NCBI GenBank assembly: GCA_025357755.1
Contig: JANXOP010000168.1
Location: 1-64,000, forward strand
Source: Kofleriaceae bacterium
Lineage (GTDB): Bacteria > Myxococcota_A > Polyangia > Haliangiales > Haliangiaceae
DNA length: 64,000 bases
Direction of reading: 5' to 3'
Under the pieces are notes generated by a model. The model was not told the origin of the DNA and made no database searches. It saw only the letters and a program-made list of their open reading frames with translations. Position numbers and translations under genes: made by a program. Below are positions 17,445 to 26,688 of this stretch, piece after piece; the stretch's first letter is position 1; each line of letters starts with the position of its first letter.

Positions 17445-17966
17445 TCAATAAACTCGGGCTGGAGGCGGCACGATCGAGACGGCCGCGTTACCCATCGAGG
17501 TCGTGCTTCCGATCAAGGTGAACGTCGCCATCGCGCTATCGCAATCGGTGTCGCCGACGGCATACGCGGTGAACTGCGTGCCGCCCGTGACCCCGATGAA
17601 CTGATAATTGTACGAGCTCGGCTCGTCGACTGAAAATTCTAAGTGAGACCAAGCGGCCCCATCGCTGAACGCGGACGGAGTTGGCGTGCACTTGTTGTTG
17701 ACCGCGCTCGTGCCGCCCGATTGGCCACAGCACGAGCCCGTGCTCGACGGCAGCATCGCGCCTTGCTCGGAGGGATAGGACCCGATCTCACCCTTCACGT
17801 GTTTCGCCGCTTTTCCGATCTTGTTGAGGTTCAGCGACGCTTCGGTGGTTCGGCTTCGCTTCATGTATTCGAGGAAGGCGGGGATCGCGACGGCGGCGAG
17901 GATGCCGATGATCGCCACCACGATCATGAGCTCGATGAGCGTGAAGCCCTTGGGCTTGGTGGGCAT
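17445..17966 (-). CDS. pilA: Type IV major pilin-like protein, upstream copy
   Basis: 173 residues. Leader MPTKPKG precedes the cleavage site and the helix [20 protein letters not shown]; Glu5 is present. The rest matches the downstream copy closely (EYMKR, then [54 protein letters not shown]), with the same four Cys, and ends PPPARVY. The start ATG at 17966 gives a normal seven-residue leader; upstream codons in the same open frame (to 19925) belong to the antisense shadow of the divergent gene. A near-consensus sigma-54 promoter lies immediately upstream. Tandem duplication with diversification is evident; either may be the main fibre subunit. Confidence 0.92.
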   Translation of the reverse strand: MPTKPKGFTLIELMIVVAIIGILAAVAIPAFLEYMKRSRTTEASLNLNKIGKAAKHVKGEIGSYPSEQGAMLPSSTGSCCGQSGGTSAVNNKCTPTPSAFSDGAAWSHLEFSVDEPSSYNYQFIGVTGGTQFTAYAVGDTDCDSAMATFTLIGSTTSMGNAAVSIVPPPARVY

Positions 17967-17983
17967 TCGTGGACGACGCCTTT

Positions 17984-17999
17984 TGCAGCGTCCGTGCCA
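17984..17999 (-). promoter_or_regulatory. Sigma-54 (-24/-12) promoter of the pilin genes
   Basis: On the minus strand TGGCACG-GACG-CTGCA, one base short of the TGGCACG-N4-TTGC consensus, with exact GG-to-GC spacing. Transcription would begin near 17973, only about 7 bases before the pilin ATG. Pilin genes under sigma-54 and a PilR-type activator are well established in Myxococcus and Pseudomonas, and an NtrC-type regulator is encoded 6 kb away. The very short leader is the one awkward point. Confidence 0.65.
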
Positions 18000-18071
18000 C
18001 GAGCTAACTACAATCAGTTCCGAGGACATGTTCTCGCACTGGTTTCGGATGTGCCATTCTTTGGCGATCGA

Positions 18072-19856
18072 GTGACAATTCACGGCACAGGAACTGTAAG
18101 GCGGATTGCGTACGAGCGTGGGGTAGCGCTGGGGGCGCTCGTCCTGGCGGCTTATATATGGCTCGCGCCCTCGCACGTGGTGGATGGCGACAACGCGGAG
18201 CTCTCCACGCTCGGAGCGCTCGGCGGAGTTCCTCATCCGACGGGCTATCCGCTCTACATGATCTGGTTGCGGCTGATGCAGTGGTTGCCGGGATCGAGCC
18301 CGGCACACACCGCCGCACTCGCGACCGCGATCCTCGGTGCCGCTTCGATCGTCGTGCTCCACGCAGCATGCCGCGCGTGGGGCGCGCGTCCGCTCGCGGC
18401 CACGATCGCGTGCGCGATCCTGGCGGCCTCGCCGGTGTTCGTCGAGATGAGCACCGAGGCGGAGGTGTTCGCGCTCAACAACTTGATGGCGTCCCTGATC
18501 CTCTGGCTCAGCGCTGCAAACGGCCCCTTCAAGGGGCTCGCTCGTGCGGGCGTGCTCGGCCTGATCGCAGGGCTCGGGCTCTGCGATCACGTGACCTGTG
18601 TGCTGCTCGCGCCGGTCGGCATCGTCGGGGTGATCCGTGGTGGGCGCGAAGCACAGCGGATGGTGCCGGCGCTCGCGCTGGCGGCGATCGCCTTCGTGCT
18701 CGGCCTCTTGCCCTACGCCTACCTCCTCGTCACGACCGAGAACGCACGGTCGTGGGGCCGCCACATCGACAGCATGCACGCATTGATGTTCCACGTGCTG
18801 CGCTACGACTACGGCGGGCCCGGCGCGTTCGCTCCGAATCATCCGCCCTTGCCGATGCTCGCCAATCTCGGCGAGCTCGCGCGGTCGCTCGGCCGCTGGT
18901 GGTTGTGGGCGCCGGCGATGCTGGGCGTGATCACGCTCGCTCGGCGAGGTGCGCGGCGAGCAGCGAGGTGGCCGTGGCTGGCGCTCGCGGGCTCGTTCCT
19001 GCTCGCAGGCCCCTTGCTCGTGCTCGAGTTCAACGTCGAGCTCGAAGGACCTGGCTTGTTCGTGGTCCATCGCTTTCATCTGTTGCCCGCGGTGATCCTC
19101 GCGGTGCCGATCGCCGTCGGCTTCGACGATCTCGGGCACGGGCTGGCCGCGCGGTTCCCTGGCTTCGCGCAACGCTTCACGGCACGCCCGCAGCTCGGCG
19201 AGTGGCTCGCCCTCGCGGGGTTCGTCGCGCTGCTCGCGAGCTCGCTCTCGTTCGTCCAGGCGGTGCACTCGCCGGCAGTCGAGCTGAACGCGCGCAACAT
19301 GCTGCGTTCGCTGCCCGAGGACGCGGTCGTGATCGTCGCCGAAGATGATCTCGATTTCGCGACGTCGTATGTGGAGCTCGCCCTCGGTGAACGGCCGGAT
19401 GTCACGGTCGTGATGTGGTACGCGATCGCTCGCCCGGCGACGCGCGAGCGGATCGAGCAGCGCCTCGGGATCAAGATCCCGGTCGTCGGTGCCGATATCT
19501 TCGTCGCCCACTTCGCCGAGGTCGTGCTGGCGACGAAGCGGCCGCTCTTCGTCGATGGATTCCAGCGGCACGTGTTCGAGGCGTTCCCGACGTACCCGTT
19601 CGGGATCTTGTTCAGGGTCCTGCCGAAGGGTAGTGCGCTGCCCGGCATCCGCGAGGTGTTCGCGCTCAACCGCGATCTCTACGCGCACTTCGACCTCGGG
19701 TATCCGCTCCCACCACCGGGCCTTGGCTGGCCCGCGCACGTGCACGAGCGCCTCGCTCATCCGTGGCAGATCATCCACGACGCGCTGATCGCGAGTGGCG
19801 ATCCCGAGGACGCGGCGTTCGCGCTCGAGATCGGGCGCGCGCTGATCCCTCAGTGA
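18072..19856 (+). CDS. DUF2723 (TMEM260-like) GT-C membrane protein
   Basis: 594 residues. Helix 1 ([15 protein letters not shown]) is followed by [16 protein letters not shown] and [16 protein letters not shown], the GDxxE and HPxGYPLY signature of DUF2723. The eukaryotic member TMEM260 is a protein O-mannosyltransferase. About ten helices follow, then a soluble C-terminal domain from about residue 420 ([20 protein letters not shown]). Start is GTG at 18072; GTG at 18051 is an alternative, and a TACAAT at 18009-18014 could be its -10. It diverges from the pilins across about 105 bases and its stop overlaps the convergent AftB-like gene by 7 bases. A role in glycosylating a secreted protein is inferred. 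Confidence 0.8.
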   Translation: MTIHGTGTVRRIAYERGVALGALVLAAYIWLAPSHVVDGDNAELSTLGALGGVPHPTGYPLYMIWLRLMQWLPGSSPAHTAALATAILGAASIVVLHAACRAWGARPLAATIACAILAASPVFVEMSTEAEVFALNNLMASLILWLSAANGPFKGLARAGVLGLIAGLGLCDHVTCVLLAPVGIVGVIRGGREAQRMVPALALAAIAFVLGLLPYAYLLVTTENARSWGRHIDSMHALMFHVLRYDYGGPGAFAPNHPPLPMLANLGELARSLGRWWLWAPAMLGVITLARRGARRAARWPWLALAGSFLLAGPLLVLEFNVELEGPGLFVVHRFHLLPAVILAVPIAVGFDDLGHGLAARFPGFAQRFTARPQLGEWLALAGFVALLASSLSFVQAVHSPAVELNARNMLRSLPEDAVVIVAEDDLDFATSYVELALGERPDVTVVMWYAIARPATRERIEQRLGIKIPVVGADIFVAHFAEVVLATKRPLFVDGFQRHVFEAFPTYPFGILFRVLPKGSALPGIREVFALNRDLYAHFDLGYPLPPPGLGWPAHVHERLAHPWQIIHDALIASGDPEDAAFALEIGRALIPQ

Positions 19857-21448
19857 AGGTGCAGGCGGAGCCGGTCCCAGCCCGCGAGCTTCGCGGTGAC
19901 CGCGGGATCCGGCGTGAGGTACCACATCAACAGCTCGCGCTCGTCATCGACCGGTGCGGCGACCACGTCGACGACGCCCGCGGGCGGCGACGTCCAGCCG
20001 CCGAGCACGTTATCGAGCCAGTGCGAGACGTTCGGCATCGCGCTCTGGCGCGCCAAGGCACCTCGCTCGACGAGCATCGGCGAGCCGATCACGAACGTGA
20101 CGCGCTGCTCGACGAGGTACGCGTACGTCGCGTAGCGCTGATGTCCGGGCCGCGGATACTCGGGTGGGGCGTGCGTGCCGTTGCGCGCGACCCACGCATC
20201 GTTGAGCCCGAGCTGGTCCACCGTCACCAGATCGGCGTTGTATGGAATCGCGCCCGCGCCATTGCAGGCGAGCATGACGCGTGATCCGGCGAAGCGGTCG
20301 TGGAGCGCTGCGCCGAGCTGGGTCCAATCGTTGTCGGTGACCTTGTAGTAGAAGTTGCCGAGCGTCGTGATCGAATCGTACGAGTGGTCTTCGACACCCT
20401 CGAAGGTCAGTGCATGACGGAGCGAGAAGCTCGCGAGCACCGCTACGGCCGCAGTGGCGCGTACCGACGCACGCGGTAGGCGAGCATCCGCTTCGGTCGT
20501 CACGAAGTCGCCGAATGCGATCGCGAGTGCCGGCATGATCGGCACGAAGAACCGGAATTCCATGAAGTCGCCGCCGACGAGGATCACGTAGGCGACATGG
20601 GCCGCGACGATCGCGAGAGGGAGCGCCGAACCGACGCGGCGGCGCAAGACCGCGAGCACGGCGATGCCGAGCAGCACGGGCCAGAGGAGGTAGGCGCGGA
20701 GAAACTCGAGCGTGAACCACGCGCCGTGCAGCGCACTACCGGTGCCGGCCTTGACGTAGAACGTGTTCGGCAAGAGCTCGCCGTAGAACGAGAGCTTCCA
20801 CGCGAACCAACCGCCGACGAGCACGAGCGCGGGCACGATCGCGGCCGCCCACAGCCGGAACGACGCGCGCTCGCGGACCAACCGATGCGCGGCGACCGCG
20901 CCGAGCACCGCGATCACCGGCGCGCTATCGAGCCGGGTCCACAAGGCGAACGCTGCGTAGAGCGACAACCGCACGAGCGCACGCGCGGTCGGCGGCGCGC
21001 GACGCAACCGTTCGACCTCGAACCACGCCGCGGCGAGCAGCGCGGTCTGCAGCATCGTCTCGAGCCCGCTCGTCCCGAACGCGAGGAACGTGAAGTTGGT
21101 CGCGAGGATCGCCGTGGCGACGATCCCCGCCACGATCGTCGACCGGAGCGCGGCGATCCGATACGTCGTGACGATCGTCGCGACCAGCGCCGCGAGGCTC
21201 GCGCCCCAGGCCCAGACCAATGGATCGCGGCCGAGCGCGAGACCGAGCGCCGACCACAGCGCCCACAGAAAGTTCGTGTAGCCCTCGATGTGCGTGCCGA
21301 ACCAGGTCAAGCCGTTGCCGCGCACGAGCTCGCGTGCGTAGACGTACGTGATGTACGAGTCGTCGGTGCCGAACCGCAGCAACCAGGCGAGCACGAGCGC
21401 GAGCGCCGCGATCGCACACGCGATCTGGAGGCCGCGCTTGGAGCTCAC
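19850..21448 (-). CDS. AftB-like GT-C membrane glycosyltransferase
   Basis: 532 residues, about 11 helices. After helix 1 the external loop reads [18 protein letters not shown] and then [16 protein letters not shown], the signature of the arabinofuranosyltransferase AftB-like group of GT-C enzymes; a second landmark is [19 protein letters not shown] soluble C-terminal part (about 385-532) contains several Cys-free beta segments. The start GTG at 21448 overlaps the stop of the methyltransferase gene (GTGA), so the two are coupled; the open frame upstream of it is a shadow of that gene. Sugar donor and acceptor unknown; myxobacteria are not known to make arabinogalactan, so another polyprenyl-linked sugar is likely. 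Confidence 0.75.
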   Translation of the reverse strand: MSSKRGLQIACAIAALALVLAWLLRFGTDDSYITYVYARELVRGNGLTWFGTHIEGYTNFLWALWSALGLALGRDPLVWAWGASLAALVATIVTTYRIAALRSTIVAGIVATAILATNFTFLAFGTSGLETMLQTALLAAAWFEVERLRRAPPTARALVRLSLYAAFALWTRLDSAPVIAVLGAVAAHRLVRERASFRLWAAAIVPALVLVGGWFAWKLSFYGELLPNTFYVKAGTGSALHGAWFTLEFLRAYLLWPVLLGIAVLAVLRRRVGSALPLAIVAAHVAYVILVGGDFMEFRFFVPIMPALAIAFGDFVTTEADARLPRASVRATAAVAVLASFSLRHALTFEGVEDHSYDSITTLGNFYYKVTDNDWTQLGAALHDRFAGSRVMLACNGAGAIPYNADLVTVDQLGLNDAWVARNGTHAPPEYPRPGHQRYATYAYLVEQRVTFVIGSPMLVERGALARQSAMPNVSHWLDNVLGGWTSPPAGVVDVVAAPVDDERELLMWYLTPDPAVTAKLAGWDRLRLHLH

Positions 21449-22161
21449 GACTTGCGGCAGATCGCGACCAGAAAGCCGCCGTGATCGCGCGCGACCGGGG
21501 CATCGGCGAGCTTGTGCTCGGCCCAGCGCACGGCGGCACCGATGAGCGGCACGCGCAACACCGCGGCGACCGGTGTGATCACGCGGATGCCGCGCGTCGC
21601 GACCCACTCGAGCCCGGCGGGCAGGTAGCTGCGAATCGCGGTCGCGTCGTCGTAGCGGGTGTAGACGTGCTCGTCGTGGGTCTTGGCCGAGACCGCGGTG
21701 GGCGGCTTGAGCGCCTTGACGAGCCGGCGGATCGAGCGCGCGTTGTAGAACTCTGCGATCACGTAGCCACCCGGCTTGACCACGCGCGCCATCTCGCGCA
21801 TCGCGCCCGCGATGTCGGGGATGTGGGCGAGCACCTTGAACGAGTAGGCGACATCGACCGAGGCAGCGGGCAGCGGCAGCGCGGTCGCGGAGGCTTGCGA
21901 GACGGTGAGGCCGCGCCGCGTCGCACGCTCGAGCATGCCCGCCGAGAGATCGATCCCATGCGCCTCGGTCGCGAACTTCGCGACGCGATCCAAGATCAAC
22001 CCGGTGCCACAGCCGACCTCGACCGCCGACTTGCCAGCCGCGTAGCGTTCGACGATCTCGACCTCGAGGTCATCGAGCATCCGGTGGTAGGGCAGGTGGC
22101 GCTCGCGTTCGTACCAGCCAGCGAAGTCGTCGTAGTAGGTGCGGTTGTCGAGGGCAGACAC
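21445..22161 (-). CDS. Class I SAM-dependent methyltransferase
   Basis: 238 residues. Motif I VEVGCGTGLILDRV, motif II region AHGIDLSAGMLERA, motif post-II LPLPAASVDVAYSFKVLAHI and motif III VVKPGGYVIAEFYN are all in order, as in the Methyltransf_11/UbiE-like group. N-terminal part (TYYDDFAGWYERERHLPYH) resembles those acting on lipid or small-molecule substrates. No membrane segment. It is the first gene of a two-gene operon with the AftB-like transferase, so modification of a lipid-linked sugar or the glycan is a reasonable guess but not shown. Start GTG at 22161. Confidence 0.85.
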   Translation of the reverse strand: MSALDNRTYYDDFAGWYERERHLPYHRMLDDLEVEIVERYAAGKSAVEVGCGTGLILDRVAKFATEAHGIDLSAGMLERATRRGLTVSQASATALPLPAASVDVAYSFKVLAHIPDIAGAMREMARVVKPGGYVIAEFYNARSIRRLVKALKPPTAVSAKTHDEHVYTRYDDATAIRSYLPAGLEWVATRGIRVITPVAAVLRVPLIGAAVRWAEHKLADAPVARDHGGFLVAICRKS

Positions 22162-22185
22162 GGTGGGGCGGCGACCATATACGAA

Positions 22186-23664
22186 TTAGCGGACGGTGAC
22201 AGCGAGCGGCGGCCGCCTCGGTGAGCCTTCGATCACGGGGGTAAATCGCGCTTCCATCCACGCGCGCTGCTTGGCGCTGACGACGAGCTCGACCGTCGCG
22301 ATCGGCCCGTCGCGCAACAGCGCGGCGAGGTCCTCGAGGGCGACGCCGCCGAGCGTCCGATCCGTCGCGGTCGCGGCGTCGATCACGAGGTGCGTGAGCC
22401 GGCCGCGAGGATCGGCGGCGAGCACGTAGCGAAGATTCGCGGTCTGCAACGCGAGCGATCGCAATCCGCTCGCGATCGGTGCGACGAGGAGCTCGAAGAA
22501 CGTCGTGACACACGAGGTCCATGGCGGATGCTCGAGCACGAGATGCTGGAGGTCCGGGAGACCGGGCCGCGCGTCGTGGAGCACGAGGGGCGCACCGACG
22601 AGGAACCCGAGCGTGGTCAACGGGAGCGGCGGCTCGGCGCGCGCGAGCTGGTCGGCGAGATTGGAACCGAAGCCGCGTACGATCCGGAGCGAGGTCATCA
22701 CGGGCGAGCGCACGAGCTGCGCGCAGACGAACGCGAACGAATGAGGAGCTCCGAAGTAGAGCTCTTCGACACTCCACCACTCGTCGGCATCGACGACGGT
22801 CGCGAGCCGCGTGCCGATCCGCGGACCGACCGCGATCTCGACCGGGAACCCGCGCACGAAGCGACACCGCTTCAGCACCGCGACCTCGCCGATCGGGCCG
22901 AGCCACGCCCGGGTGTGATCGCGCAGTAGCTTTTGTTCGCGTCGCTGCGCCCACGCGTCACCGGCGTTGGCGAGCTGGAGCGCGATGAATTCGCCGCGCG
23001 GATCGCCGCGCTCCTGGAGCCAGTCCGCGTAGACCAACCGAGGCCGGTCATCGTCGGGCGCGGCCCGGATCGCCGCGAGCAGCTCCGCGCCGGGGCGATC
23101 GGCGGCCGCAGTTGCAGCACGCAACTCGTCGATCCGGAGGCGGATCGAGTGCGCGATCGCGGCCGCGTCGGGCTCGAGCGCGGGGATCCGGACGTAGCGG
23201 CGGCGAAGCCGGTTGGCGGTCTGCGATCGTACGTGAACGATCGCGGCGAGTTGCCCCGGCGGTGCGATCGCCGGGAGCCGTTCGGCCACTGCCACCAGGG
23301 CCTCGATCGACCGAGGATCGTCTGCCAGGGTTACGAGCGCGAAGATCTGGGTCCAGAACAACGATCCGCCAAACGGTGGCGCGTTCAAGAGGCCGTGGAG
23401 GTACGTCGTCACCCGCGGATCGTTTTCGGCGACGAGCGACCGCCACCACCGGATCGCCTGGTCGAGCTCCTCGGGATACTTCTTCGCGAGCTGTTCGGCG
23501 AGCCCGCGGGGCTCGATGGCGGAGAGGTCCTCGACCAGCTGCGCGAGCTGGGGCGAGCGGGAGCTCCGCCAGCCCGCGACCAGCTCGTTGATCGCGGCCT
23601 CGCGATCGCCCGCCGCGAGCGCCGCAGCTGCGCGTCCGAGCCGGTCGACAAGTGGAGCCGTCAT
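22186..23664 (-). CDS. TIGR02996-domain protein
   Basis: 492 residues, soluble. The central segment AELLAAIRAAPDDDRPRLVY, continuing ADWLQERGDPRGEFIALQLA, is the TIGR02996 'repeat-companion' domain, common in multiple copies in Myxococcota and Planctomycetes. The N-terminal 190 residues are helical (DREAAINELVAGW; LAQLVEDLSAIEP), and the C-terminal half after the domain looks like a solenoid of leucine-rich strand/helix units (LTTLGFLVGAPLVLHD; LQHLVLEHPPW; LRSLALQTANLRYVL), the usual companion. Biochemical role of the family is unknown. Followed after 24 bases by the methyltransferase gene, so cotranscription is possible. Start ATG 23664. Confidence 0.8.
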   Translation of the reverse strand: MTAPLVDRLGRAAAALAAGDREAAINELVAGWRSSRSPQLAQLVEDLSAIEPRGLAEQLAKKYPEELDQAIRWWRSLVAENDPRVTTYLHGLLNAPPFGGSLFWTQIFALVTLADDPRSIEALVAVAERLPAIAPPGQLAAIVHVRSQTANRLRRRYVRIPALEPDAAAIAHSIRLRIDELRAATAAADRPGAELLAAIRAAPDDDRPRLVYADWLQERGDPRGEFIALQLANAGDAWAQRREQKLLRDHTRAWLGPIGEVAVLKRCRFVRGFPVEIAVGPRIGTRLATVVDADEWWSVEELYFGAPHSFAFVCAQLVRSPVMTSLRIVRGFGSNLADQLARAEPPLPLTTLGFLVGAPLVLHDARPGLPDLQHLVLEHPPWTSCVTTFFELLVAPIASGLRSLALQTANLRYVLAADPRGRLTHLVIDAATATDRTLGGVALEDLAALLRDGPIATVELVVSAKQRAWMEARFTPVIEGSPRRPPLAVTVR

Positions 23665-23753
23665 CGCGAACGGATGATCGCATCGTTCGCATCCTGTGGC
23701 ATCCCCTGGCGTACCCCAGCGGGCGATCGAAGTTCGGTACTACGAGGGCGCGT

Positions 23754-24461
23754 ATGCAGCGGCGCTCGGAACGTTACCCGGTGGATCTCTCGGTTCAACT
23801 CTTTGCCGACGGGCAGGAGCGTCGCGTTCCGCTCGCGGATCTGTCGCGAACCGGCGCGTTCATGAGGCTCACGCCGCCCCTCCCCGTGGGCGAATCGATC
23901 GCGGTGGCGATGTACTTCGAAGGTCGCCAGCTCGCGGCCTCGGCGACCGTCGTGCGCACGGACGCAGTCGGCATGGCCGTCGCGTTCGAAGCGCCGACTC
24001 ATCACGCCGATGCGTTGTTCCTGCGTGCGGTCGATCGGCTGCTCGCAAAACAAGCAACGGGCACGCCGGCGGAAGGCACGCAGGTGAGCGGTCACGTACC
24101 GCGCGTGATCTTGCGCGGTGATCTGGCCGAGCTCGGCTTGCCCGCGATCCTCGTGATGCTCGAGCAAGAGCGCAAGACCGGTAAGCTCGTGCTCCGTGGC
24201 GCGGGCCAGCGGGAGATGAACCTCGCCTGGATCGAGCTGGTGAACGGCGAGATCGCTAGCGCCGGTTGCTCGACCATGGGCGGTCAGCTCCGCGCCGTCG
24301 TGATGTCCGTGCTCGACTGGACCCAGGGCGAGTTCGAGCTCGTGACGATGCCACCCGCGGCCGTGGCGGCTACGTCCGGGCAGGCTCTACCGGTGACCTG
24401 GGCACTCCTCGAGCATGCCCGGATCTGCGACGAGCGCAGCTCACGCCGCCACGTGGCCTAG
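23754..24461 (+). CDS. PilZ-DUF4388 (PATAN) two-domain protein
   Basis: 235 residues. Residues 1-95 resemble a PilZ domain: an early RRSERYPVDLSVQLF corresponds to the RxxxR c-di-GMP motif, followed by LADLSRTGAFMRL, corresponding to D/NxSxxG. From residue 115 to the end is a DUF4388-like domain (LAELGLPAILVMLEQERKTG, GKLVL, and GEFELVTMPP), found in myxobacterial signalling proteins. The ATG at 23754 is preferred over one 102 bases upstream, which overlaps the divergent gene and would add residues outside the domain. Likely a cytoplasmic c-di-GMP-responsive adaptor in motility or development; the partner is not visible. Confidence 0.75.
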   Translation: MQRRSERYPVDLSVQLFADGQERRVPLADLSRTGAFMRLTPPLPVGESIAVAMYFEGRQLAASATVVRTDAVGMAVAFEAPTHHADALFLRAVDRLLAKQATGTPAEGTQVSGHVPRVILRGDLAELGLPAILVMLEQERKTGKLVLRGAGQREMNLAWIELVNGEIASAGCSTMGGQLRAVVMSVLDWTQGEFELVTMPPAAVAATSGQALPVTWALLEHARICDERSSRRHVA

Positions 24462-24464
24462 GGC

Positions 24465-25517
24465 CTAGATCTTCGCGAGAAGATCTTTTTTCTTCGCTTC
24501 GAACTCGGCGTCGGTGAGTACGCCGGCGGTCTTGAGCTCGCCGAGCTGCTTGAGCATGGCCATGATCTGGTCCTTGCTCTCCGCGACCGGAGCCGCGGCC
24601 GGACCGGGCGCGCGCGCCTGACCCATCGTGTTCGCCATCTGGCCCGCCATCGCGAAGCCCATGCCGAGGCCGGCGCCATCGAGCGCGCCACCACCGCCGC
24701 CGTTCTTCATGCCTTCGGCCGCACCCATCATCATCTCGGCCTGGGCGAGCTGCTGAAAGGCTGCCATGCCGCCGGGCGCGTTGCCCATGCCGCTGACGTA
24801 GGCGATGCGATCGACGAGCTTGTCGAGGCGCTCCTTATCGTTCTGATCCATCGTGATCGAGAAGTCGCCGAAGCGCATGATCTCGACGCCGTACGGCTCG
24901 ATGTTCTTGCGCACGTTCGTGAGCGTCGAAGCTTCGATCTCCTCGGTGTACGCACCCGAGGTGACCTTCATGAGCGGCCAGTTCTGTTTGACGATGAGCT
25001 CGGCGACGCCGTCCTTCATCGTCTTCTGGACCTGGCTCTTGAACCAACCGAGGAACGAGTCATTGTCGGTGGCGCGCTGGCCCACGAGCCCGATCACGAA
25101 CTTGGTCGGGTCGATGACCTTTGCCGAGAACTCGCCATAGACCATCAGCCGCACGCGCAACTGGGTCTGCGGGTCCTGGATGTCGCCGATCGACGTGCCG
25201 AACTTGATCGACGGCATCTCGCGCGTCGTGACGAAGAAGACTTCACAGATGAAGACGTTCCCGCCCGTGAACTTATCGATGAGCTGACCGAGGAACGGGA
25301 TGTTCGACGCGTCGAGCGTGTGGCGTCCGGCCGAGAAGCTGCCGACAAACTTTCCGTCCTTGAAGAACAGCGCGACCTCGTCGGAGTCGACGGTCAGCTG
25401 CGCCTTCATGGGGATGGTCTGATCGGGATGCTTGTAGACCCAGTAGTCCTTGGCAGAGTCCGGGCGAGCGATCGCCAGCTCAGCCACACCACCCTTGATG
25501 AAGCTCATGATTCCCAT
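24465..25517 (-). CDS. SPFH-domain protein with C-terminal SHOCT module
   Basis: 350 residues. Residues about 30-210 form an SPFH/prohibitin-like fold of the YdjI (virion-core-like) type: VALFFKDGKFVGSFSAGRHT, PFLGQLIDKFTGGNVFICEV, YGEFSAKVIDPTKFVIGLVG. An Ala/Gly/Met-rich flexible stretch follows (QAEMMMGAAEGM and GMGFAMAGQM), then a C-terminal SHOCT helix pair (IMAMLKQLGELKTAGVLTDA, EFEAKKKDLLAKI). Start ATG 25517 is set by a perfect AGGAGG seven bases upstream; the longer open frame to 25556 adds only an unrelated 13 residues. Members are thought to organise membranes or phage-shock-like responses. It stands alone. Confidence 0.85.
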   Translation of the reverse strand: MGIMSFIKGGVAELAIARPDSAKDYWVYKHPDQTIPMKAQLTVDSDEVALFFKDGKFVGSFSAGRHTLDASNIPFLGQLIDKFTGGNVFICEVFFVTTREMPSIKFGTSIGDIQDPQTQLRVRLMVYGEFSAKVIDPTKFVIGLVGQRATDNDSFLGWFKSQVQKTMKDGVAELIVKQNWPLMKVTSGAYTEEIEASTLTNVRKNIEPYGVEIMRFGDFSITMDQNDKERLDKLVDRIAYVSGMGNAPGGMAAFQQLAQAEMMMGAAEGMKNGGGGGALDGAGLGMGFAMAGQMANTMGQARAPGPAAAPVAESKDQIMAMLKQLGELKTAGVLTDAEFEAKKKDLLAKI

Positions 25518-25524
25518 TGAAAGG

Positions 25525-25530
25525 CCTCCT
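25525..25530 (-). promoter_or_regulatory. Consensus Shine-Dalgarno that sets the SPFH gene start
   Basis: AGGAGG on the minus strand, 7 bases before the ATG at 25517. Notable because most first-in-operon genes here lack any such site. Confidence 0.85.
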
Positions 25531-25665
25531 GTAGACCTGGGCGATACGATAACCACGATCGACCCAAACCGAAGCCAACCGGCGGCATTTTTGTCGTAAC
25601 TTCAATCCTATGGCCAGGTTCGCGAGGTTGGCGATTCCGGGAATGGGAGCGGGAGTTGCACCGGT

Positions 25666-26688
25666 TTGACGCCGGGCCGTCTGATCCTCGGCCTCGTCGC
25701 GCTCAACGTGGTGTTGATCGGCGCGGGTGCGTTCGCGGTACCTCCGCCTACACAGAAGCCAGGCACCGGCGTGCACATCGGCCTGGTGTTCGATATCGGC
25801 GGCAAGAACGATAAGTCGTTCAACACCGCGGCGTATCGCGGCTTGTTGCGCGTCCGCGACGAGCTCGGGGTCGCGATCGAGTTCATCGAGCCAACCGAGG
25901 GTAATGACCGCGAGACCGCGCTGCGCTCGCTCGCGGCCAAACACGTCGACCTGGTGATCGGCGTCGGGTTCATCTTCGGCCCCGACCTCGAGCGGCTCGC
26001 GACCCAGTTCCCGAATGTGAAGTTCGCCGGCATCGACTACTCGCCAGGCCCTGCGTCGCCGAAGTTGCCGAACCTCGCCGGGCTGCGGTTTCGCGAGCAC
26101 GAAGGGTCGTTCCTCGTCGGCGCGATCGCCGGGCTCACCACCCGCACGAGCACGGTCGGCTTCGTGGGCGGGATGAAGATTCCGCTGATCCGCAAGTTCG
26201 AAGCCGGCTACGAGGCCGGCGTCCATCACGTGTGCCCGGAGTGCCGGGTGCTCTCCGCGTACGCGGGCACCGAACCCAAGGCCTTCGCCGATGCGCCGCT
26301 CGGCCAGGAGCTCGGCGCCGCACAATACGAGCAAGGCGCCGACATCATCTTTACCGCCGCGGGCAAGACCGGCGACGGCGTGTTCGCGGCCGCCCGCCAG
26401 CGCGGCCTGCGCGCGATCGGCGTCGATAGCGATCAGTTCGAGATGGCGCCGTGCTGCATCGAGACCAGCATGATCAAGCGCGTCGATGTCGCGGTCGTCG
26501 ACATCGTCAAGGATGTGATCGCGCACAACTTCACCGGCGGCATCCACGAGCTCGGTCTCGCCGAGGACGGCGTCGGCTTCATCTCCGACGAGCGCAACCG
26601 GACGATGCTGCCGCTCGAGGTCGTCCAGAAGGTCAAGCAGCTCGGCGACCAGATCATCGCGGGGACCATCCGGGTGCCTTCGCAATGA
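25666..26688 (+). CDS. BMP-family ABC transporter substrate-binding protein
   Basis: 340 residues. An N-terminal hydrophobic helix (LILGLVALNVVLIGAGAFA) without a lipobox Cys suggests a signal anchor or a Sec signal cut at AFA. The remainder is a BMP/PnrA-type binding protein: GLVFDIGGKNDKSFNTAAYR, DLVIGVGFIFG, FAGIDYSP, GSFLVGAIAGL, VGFVGGMKIPLIRKFEAGYE, GADIIFTAAGKTGDGVF. These import nucleosides or simple sugars. Start taken as TTG at 25666, since no ATG/GTG precedes the hydrophobic helix in frame. First gene of a four-gene importer operon (binding protein, ATPase, two permeases), coupled to the ATPase by ATGA at 26685-26688. Confidence 0.88.
   Translation: MTPGRLILGLVALNVVLIGAGAFAVPPPTQKPGTGVHIGLVFDIGGKNDKSFNTAAYRGLLRVRDELGVAIEFIEPTEGNDRETALRSLAAKHVDLVIGVGFIFGPDLERLATQFPNVKFAGIDYSPGPASPKLPNLAGLRFREHEGSFLVGAIAGLTTRTSTVGFVGGMKIPLIRKFEAGYEAGVHHVCPECRVLSAYAGTEPKAFADAPLGQELGAAQYEQGADIIFTAAGKTGDGVFAAARQRGLRAIGVDSDQFEMAPCCIETSMIKRVDVAVVDIVKDVIAHNFTGGIHELGLAEDGVGFISDERNRTMLPLEVVQKVKQLGDQIIAGTIRVPSQ

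Noticed and set aside
17967-19925. Apparent 826-residue protein ending in the upstream pilin
   Set aside because: Only its last 173 residues (from 17966) are pilin; the rest is antisense to the DUF2723 gene.
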